Shown here: piece after piece, positions 58,721-64,000 of the stretch
Layout: each line of letters opens with the position of its first letter
How positions within the stretch are numbered: the first letter of the stretch is position 1
Origin: Hofstenia miamia
Taxonomy: Eukaryota > Xenacoelomorpha > Acoela
Assembly: GCA_004352715.1 (NCBI GenBank)
Contig: SCFE01000004.1
Location: 804,044-868,043 of the forward strand
DNA: 64,000 bases
Direction of reading: 5' to 3'
Made by a program: the position numbers and the translations under genes
The notes under the pieces: generated by a model
The model's input: the letters and a program-made list of their open reading frames with translations, nothing else
What the model was told of the DNA's origin: nothing
The model's database searches: none

Positions 58721-58858
58721 TCTCTCTTACTGATTGTTAGTTCATGTAACAATTTGCTGCTTTTGTACTTTCACTTATAACTTTTGTCGTCATCTTGCGG
58801 GTGGTTTAACTGAATGTGTCTTATTTATATTTGCTGTTCTTGGCTGTCAAGGTCGCCA

Positions 58859-59320
58859 TGTAATATCCTCTACCAGGCATTATCACTGTTTATCTACTGT
58901 TACCTTGTAACATTAGCTGTGTTATTGCGTGTAAGGATTTACTTGTTGTTACTGCTTGACTAGTTTCTTGTTTTATCTTATGTAACCTTAATTAACTGTT
59001 CACTTTTTAGGTGACGATGCCATGTGGTAACCTCCATAGCAATCTTCTAGTGGGCATCTGCCCGAAGTGGATCTCCACATCCAATTTCACCATTCCATCC
59101 AATGCTTGAGTGCCACTTCTCAGCTCAATCAAGATAGCTTATGTGTACCCTACATTAGCTCAGTGCTTACTCAAGACATGGCACAACTCGACTTAATCTC
59201 TATTGTGTAAAAGTGTTATATCCATTTGCAACCGGAACTGTTACTAGTTGTTCATTCAACATTACATGTAGCCATTACCAAAATATATTACCTTAGTTAA
59301 ATAAATTCTATTCGAACAAC
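58859..59320 (-). repeat. 5' LTR of the decayed element, running into a gap
   Basis: Begins (+ coordinates) TGTAATATCCTCTACCAGGC next to the primer site. Matches the reverse complement of the solo LTR. The rest is lost in the 1000-N gap at 59321-60320. Confidence 0.75.
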
Positions 59321-60320
59321 NNNNNNNNNNNNNNNNNNNNNNNNNNNNNNNNNNNNNNNNNNNNNNNNNNNNNNNNNNNNNNNNNNNNNNNNNNNNNNNN
59401 NNNNNNNNNNNNNNNNNNNNNNNNNNNNNNNNNNNNNNNNNNNNNNNNNNNNNNNNNNNNNNNNNNNNNNNNNNNNNNNNNNNNNNNNNNNNNNNNNNNN
59501 NNNNNNNNNNNNNNNNNNNNNNNNNNNNNNNNNNNNNNNNNNNNNNNNNNNNNNNNNNNNNNNNNNNNNNNNNNNNNNNNNNNNNNNNNNNNNNNNNNNN
59601 NNNNNNNNNNNNNNNNNNNNNNNNNNNNNNNNNNNNNNNNNNNNNNNNNNNNNNNNNNNNNNNNNNNNNNNNNNNNNNNNNNNNNNNNNNNNNNNNNNNN
59701 NNNNNNNNNNNNNNNNNNNNNNNNNNNNNNNNNNNNNNNNNNNNNNNNNNNNNNNNNNNNNNNNNNNNNNNNNNNNNNNNNNNNNNNNNNNNNNNNNNNN
59801 NNNNNNNNNNNNNNNNNNNNNNNNNNNNNNNNNNNNNNNNNNNNNNNNNNNNNNNNNNNNNNNNNNNNNNNNNNNNNNNNNNNNNNNNNNNNNNNNNNNN
59901 NNNNNNNNNNNNNNNNNNNNNNNNNNNNNNNNNNNNNNNNNNNNNNNNNNNNNNNNNNNNNNNNNNNNNNNNNNNNNNNNNNNNNNNNNNNNNNNNNNNN
60001 NNNNNNNNNNNNNNNNNNNNNNNNNNNNNNNNNNNNNNNNNNNNNNNNNNNNNNNNNNNNNNNNNNNNNNNNNNNNNNNNNNNNNNNNNNNNNNNNNNNN
60101 NNNNNNNNNNNNNNNNNNNNNNNNNNNNNNNNNNNNNNNNNNNNNNNNNNNNNNNNNNNNNNNNNNNNNNNNNNNNNNNNNNNNNNNNNNNNNNNNNNNN
60201 NNNNNNNNNNNNNNNNNNNNNNNNNNNNNNNNNNNNNNNNNNNNNNNNNNNNNNNNNNNNNNNNNNNNNNNNNNNNNNNNNNNNNNNNNNNNNNNNNNNN
60301 NNNNNNNNNNNNNNNNNNNN
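59321..60320. other. Assembly gap, 1000 N
   Basis: Exactly 1000 N, a conventional placeholder length. Reading frames that appear to cross it are meaningless. Confidence 0.99.
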
Positions 60321-60779
60321 TACAAACCAATCAAAAATAACTTAATTCATTCATGGTAAAGATCCTGACAATTAGCAGCCAAGTGTAATTTAATTTACTT
60401 CAATATTAGAAATATTGGTATAATTTCAACAAAGCTTGATATTGGGTGGAAATGGTGGAAATTCCCATCATTTTAACTATAGCATTTTTAATCAGTCTTT
60501 GTGGAGAGTTTATTTGTGAAAATATATGTGTTTACTATGGTAACTTGTTTTGAAATGTGGAATTCTCCTCCATGTAACTTATTAAACTAGCAAAATTTCA
60601 ATGCCTTGTCCAGTGATTTATATATGTCTATGACTATATTTTTATATCAAACACTGCCTTCATGTAAAAGAGTGAAAATTGAAAAATCAATTATGCTTTT
60701 TTGTTATTATTTTATTACCTGTATTTATAGTAACCGTATTCATGGTTGTGAGATTAAGAAAAAATACATCTAGACACAT

Positions 60780-61223
60780 TTATTTACAAGTTAATATAGA
60801 GTACTCTAACAAATGTCCGTGGTTTAAAGGGATTTTTATGCAGTTGCCTTCTTCACCATCTATCAATCTAAAAATTTCCTCTATTACAATGTCTATTGCA
60901 AACCCATCTTTGTATATTTTATTCACATTTGCTTGTAGTACTTGCGCCATGGTAAATGTATGAGGAAGATTTTCTCCACACATCTTGAAGTTTGACATAG
61001 CATTTGTACAATTGTAATCATCAAGATCCAAGCATGTATCACAAGTGCATTGCCCCTGTGAAGGATGAAATAAAACATGTAACACCTTATTGTTTGGAAG
61101 TGGAATATCATTGTTGTTCACTAGCTTGTCAACATTTTGCAAAACACACATCTTGTGTTCAATTGCTGAAAAATTCTTTAAAACTCTATCAAAGCTGCAT
61201 TCAAGACATATGTTAGTTGTCAT
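60780..61223 (-). CDS. Unrecognised cysteine-containing ORF, 147 codons
   Basis: Minus-strand frame from an ATG at 61221-61223 to TAA at 60780. Cysteines are clustered (NICLECS near the start; CTCDTCLDLDDYNC in the middle; NFKMCG). No membrane segment. It lies between two gaps beside the Polinton genes, so it may be an accessory gene of that element, an exon of a host gene, or chance. I do not recognise it. Confidence 0.35.
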   Translation of the reverse strand: MTTNICLECSFDRVLKNFSAIEHKMCVLQNVDKLVNNNDIPLPNNKVLHVLFHPSQGQCTCDTCLDLDDYNCTNAMSNFKMCGENLPHTFTMAQVLQANVNKIYKDGFAIDIVIEEIFRLIDGEEGNCIKIPLNHGHLLEYSILTCK

Positions 61224-61456
61224 CTCCAAAAATGCAAATAGTAGTTTTTAAAATATCTGTAAAATTTATAAACATAAAGTTTTTGTGATTGGCTAATTTC
61301 ACTCTTTTAAAAATGTCTATATATGGTAATATTTAATATTAGTAATACCCATTTTATTATATAAACAAATAAGTGTTTTAGAATTTCATGTTTGTATTAT
61401 TTAATTGTAAAAATAACTTACCCACGCTGGAGAAATTCAACCATCCTAACTCAACC

Positions 61457-62456
61457 NNNNNNNNNNNNNNNNNNNNNNNNNNNNNNNNNNNNNNNNNNNN
61501 NNNNNNNNNNNNNNNNNNNNNNNNNNNNNNNNNNNNNNNNNNNNNNNNNNNNNNNNNNNNNNNNNNNNNNNNNNNNNNNNNNNNNNNNNNNNNNNNNNNN
61601 NNNNNNNNNNNNNNNNNNNNNNNNNNNNNNNNNNNNNNNNNNNNNNNNNNNNNNNNNNNNNNNNNNNNNNNNNNNNNNNNNNNNNNNNNNNNNNNNNNNN
61701 NNNNNNNNNNNNNNNNNNNNNNNNNNNNNNNNNNNNNNNNNNNNNNNNNNNNNNNNNNNNNNNNNNNNNNNNNNNNNNNNNNNNNNNNNNNNNNNNNNNN
61801 NNNNNNNNNNNNNNNNNNNNNNNNNNNNNNNNNNNNNNNNNNNNNNNNNNNNNNNNNNNNNNNNNNNNNNNNNNNNNNNNNNNNNNNNNNNNNNNNNNNN
61901 NNNNNNNNNNNNNNNNNNNNNNNNNNNNNNNNNNNNNNNNNNNNNNNNNNNNNNNNNNNNNNNNNNNNNNNNNNNNNNNNNNNNNNNNNNNNNNNNNNNN
62001 NNNNNNNNNNNNNNNNNNNNNNNNNNNNNNNNNNNNNNNNNNNNNNNNNNNNNNNNNNNNNNNNNNNNNNNNNNNNNNNNNNNNNNNNNNNNNNNNNNNN
62101 NNNNNNNNNNNNNNNNNNNNNNNNNNNNNNNNNNNNNNNNNNNNNNNNNNNNNNNNNNNNNNNNNNNNNNNNNNNNNNNNNNNNNNNNNNNNNNNNNNNN
62201 NNNNNNNNNNNNNNNNNNNNNNNNNNNNNNNNNNNNNNNNNNNNNNNNNNNNNNNNNNNNNNNNNNNNNNNNNNNNNNNNNNNNNNNNNNNNNNNNNNNN
62301 NNNNNNNNNNNNNNNNNNNNNNNNNNNNNNNNNNNNNNNNNNNNNNNNNNNNNNNNNNNNNNNNNNNNNNNNNNNNNNNNNNNNNNNNNNNNNNNNNNNN
62401 NNNNNNNNNNNNNNNNNNNNNNNNNNNNNNNNNNNNNNNNNNNNNNNNNNNNNNNN
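61457..62456. other. Assembly gap, 1000 N
   Basis: Placeholder gap that removes the N-terminal part of the Polinton integrase. Confidence 0.99.
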
Positions 62457-62949
62457 GTATAGCACAAATTCAAACATGAAAGTGGTGTCTGCGGAAAGAG
62501 CAATAAGGAGTTTGAAAGAAATTCTATTCAAGTATCTACACTTTAGCAGAGGTTATAAATATATAGATAAACTTCAACAAATTGTTGGTGTCTTAAATTC
62601 CAGAGTAAATCGTACAATAGGCATGTCTCCAAATTCTGTAAGAAAAAACCATGTACCACACCTGATTGGAAAACTAATGACTGTTAGTAATAAGCATTAC
62701 CGACCTCCGTTGTTTTGCATTGGTGATCTGGTAAGAATTTCAAAATCTAATTACTCATTTCAAAAAGGCTAGTCACCACAATTTCAAAAGGAGGTTTTTA
62801 AAATAAACAAAGTGTTTCCCACGATCCCCATTACTTATGAATTAAAGTCAAATAGTAGTGATGGTGATGGCAAAATAATTAAAGGAAAATTCTACCAATG
62901 GGAATTTACTAGAGTAATTAGGAAGCGTGCATGGACAAGAATAGAATAG
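62457..62949 (+). pseudogene. Polinton integrase, C-terminal half
   Basis: The visible frame enters from the gap and contains SAERAIRSLKE, whose Glu fits the third catalytic residue of the DDE core, then GMSPNSV and a C-terminal module with CIGDLVRISK and KGKFYQWEF, typical of Polinton and retroviral-type integrases. An in-frame TAG at 62770-62772 interrupts the C-terminal module, and the frame then continues to TAG at 62947. Confidence 0.75.
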
Positions 62950-62988
62950 TATAAATAATCTATACATGTAATTGTCAAATCATTCAGT

Positions 62989-63477
62989 ATGCAGTGTGAT
63001 TATAGTGATCAAGTGAGTGGTAGAAACCCTACAGCAATAACTTGTCAAAAAGGCTTTGGAGTAATTACCACACTCGGACGTGTTGCCATACCACTAGCAT
63101 TGAAAATGATTCCACCCATGAAAAATGTATTAAGCAATATTGGTAATGAGATTTTGGATGAATCAATTTAGGGTTTAAATGACATAGTCTCTGGCGAAAA
63201 TGTGAAAAAGGTTTTAAAACAAAGAATTGCCAATGTAGCGAAAAACACAGTTAGGAATCAATTTAATAAACGACGTCGGAATCGTGAACAAACTGGTAAT
63301 GGCTTCTCTGAACCAGGAAGGATAACAAAAACAATTAAAACAAAGCGTGGAATTAAACAATTTACAGTTTCCAGTGCAAAAAAACAACGTAAACCTAGTC
63401 CACGCATAGTCAAAAAGAAACCCATCAAAAAGAAACCCATCATAAAGAAAACTGACATTTTTAAGAATTTGGTATAA
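62989..63477 (+). pseudogene. Polinton PX-like protein
   Basis: ATG at 62989, Lys/Arg-rich protein of about 162 codons ending TAA at 63475. The N-terminal third is hydrophobic and glycine-containing (FGVITTLGRVAIPLALKMIPP), followed by SGENVKKVLKQRIANVAKN and a strongly basic tail with KKKPIKKKPIIKK. An in-frame TAG at 63169 separates the two parts. Architecture and position between integrase and capsid gene fit PX, a small basic virion-associated protein of unknown role. Confidence 0.65.
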
Positions 63478-63520
63478 ATACCTGTACACATTGACACTTG
63501 ATATTAGTTTGATATCCGTC

Positions 63521-64000
63521 ATGACCACGTTCACTCATTCTTGCTTGGATATTTTCGAACATGATAAGGTGTTGGTAAACTTTAATGGTGGAAGTACACA
63601 GGAATATTTCCCGACTTCTGGTTTTAATGGACCCCTCAGGTCAGAACAAAATGAGTACATTGATTTGCAAAGTATACATCTCAGTTTATCAGTACGCAAA
63701 GTGATGGTGGGAACCTGGTTTTTGGTGAGGCAGATGATACAAAACAAGATCAAGTTTGTTTAACAAATAACGCCCTACATTCATTGTTTAGTAATTATAG
63801 TTTATATGCGAATGGTGTTTTATTACACATGGGTGATGCAGTATGGCCACATACAGTTATGATTACTAATGAACTATCAAAAAGTGCAGCCAACAAGACT
63901 TCAATACTAACATCAAGTGGATATTATTATGAGAAACCCCCTGATAAACTGATAAAAGAAGGTGATGAAAAAGATGGTCAGTACAGATGTAGAGCACTAA
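63521..64000 (+). pseudogene. Polinton major-capsid-like protein, N-terminal part, frameshifted
   Basis: ATG at 63521 (an earlier TTG is in frame but unlikely). QEYFPTSGFNGPL and NEYIDLQSIHLSLSVR resemble the N-terminus of the double-jelly-roll capsid protein of Polintons. The frame shifts at about 63700 and continues in another frame with TNNALHSLFSNYSLYANGVLL to the end of the window. Assignment to the capsid family is from motif memory and context. Confidence 0.6.

Larger units (their letters stand above)
51263..58858 (-). mobile_element. Decayed minus-strand gypsy element (gag, pol, deleted ORF3)
   Basis: Read from right to left: primer site (58841-58858), duplicated gag N-terminus, gag, protease, RT, RNase H, integrase, ORF3 array, truncated ORF3, polypurine tract (about 51263-51275). 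Many stops and frameshifts. Clearly diverged from the 22370-33728 element, and bracketed by LTRs of two subfamilies. Confidence 0.85.
62457..64000 (+). mobile_element. Polinton/Maverick fragment, continues beyond the window
   Basis: Three adjacent plus-strand genes in the order integrase, PX-like, major-capsid-like. This combination is characteristic of Polintons, large virus-like self-synthesising DNA transposons of animals. Each gene has a lesion, so the copy is decayed. No terminal repeat is seen, and both ends lie outside the visible sequence. Confidence 0.8.

Noticed and set aside
59297-62531. Very long reading frames across 59321-60320 and 61457-62456
   Set aside because: They consist almost entirely of N and have no meaning.

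Overview
The window is AT-rich animal nuclear DNA, most likely from an invertebrate. It has GT-AG introns, CR1/jockey-like LINEs, Tc1/mariner and hAT-like DNA transposons, Ty3/gypsy LTR elements, a Polinton (Maverick) and several assembly gaps (runs of N). There is no bacterial operon structure, so most short open frames are noise, and frames opening on GTG or TTG were re-examined for a real ATG or splice site.

Positions 1-8522 hold a 197-bp tandem duplication, two 5'-truncated LINE remnants and one compact, apparently intact Tc1/mariner-family transposon (6683-8037) with TA target duplications. From about 8523 to 19245 I can chain ten small exons on the + strand. Their splice phases agree at every junction, and they encode a roughly 417-residue protein that looks like an animal RETREG/FAM134 ER-phagy receptor: two hydrophobic hairpins of a reticulon-homology domain, an acidic linker and a C-terminal LIR-like motif. 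Its introns host a broken mariner-type element (12393-13599) and a small hAT-like MITE (18157-18566).

Positions 20108-21860 carry an 876-bp tandem repeat whose copies are separated by a single N. A LINE fragment follows, then an 11.4-kb Ty3/gypsy element (22370-33728): LTR, tRNA-Arg-type primer site, gag, a -1 frameshift signal, pol (protease, RT, RNase H, integrase), a very large third ORF in the env position, polypurine tract, LTR. The third ORF is not an envelope gene by anything I can see. It begins with an array of spaced QLKG motifs and is recognisable in at least seven other places in this window.

Positions 33729-59320 are a nested graveyard of relatives of this element in both orientations: an internally deleted copy joining the gag start to the C-terminal half of ORF3 (36374-42346), a segmental duplication (34920-37802 against 47249-51463), a solo LTR with a 4-bp target duplication (47762-48907), and a long decayed minus-strand copy (about 51263-58858) with its 5' LTR running into a gap. 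The right end (62457-64000) is a Polinton with integrase, PX-like and major-capsid-like genes, all carrying lesions.

The least-described pieces are the ORF3 family with its motif array, the gag-pol frameshift combined with an in-frame TGA shared by two diverged gag genes, and an open frame retained inside several LTRs. The spliced RETREG-like gene is the only convincing host gene.
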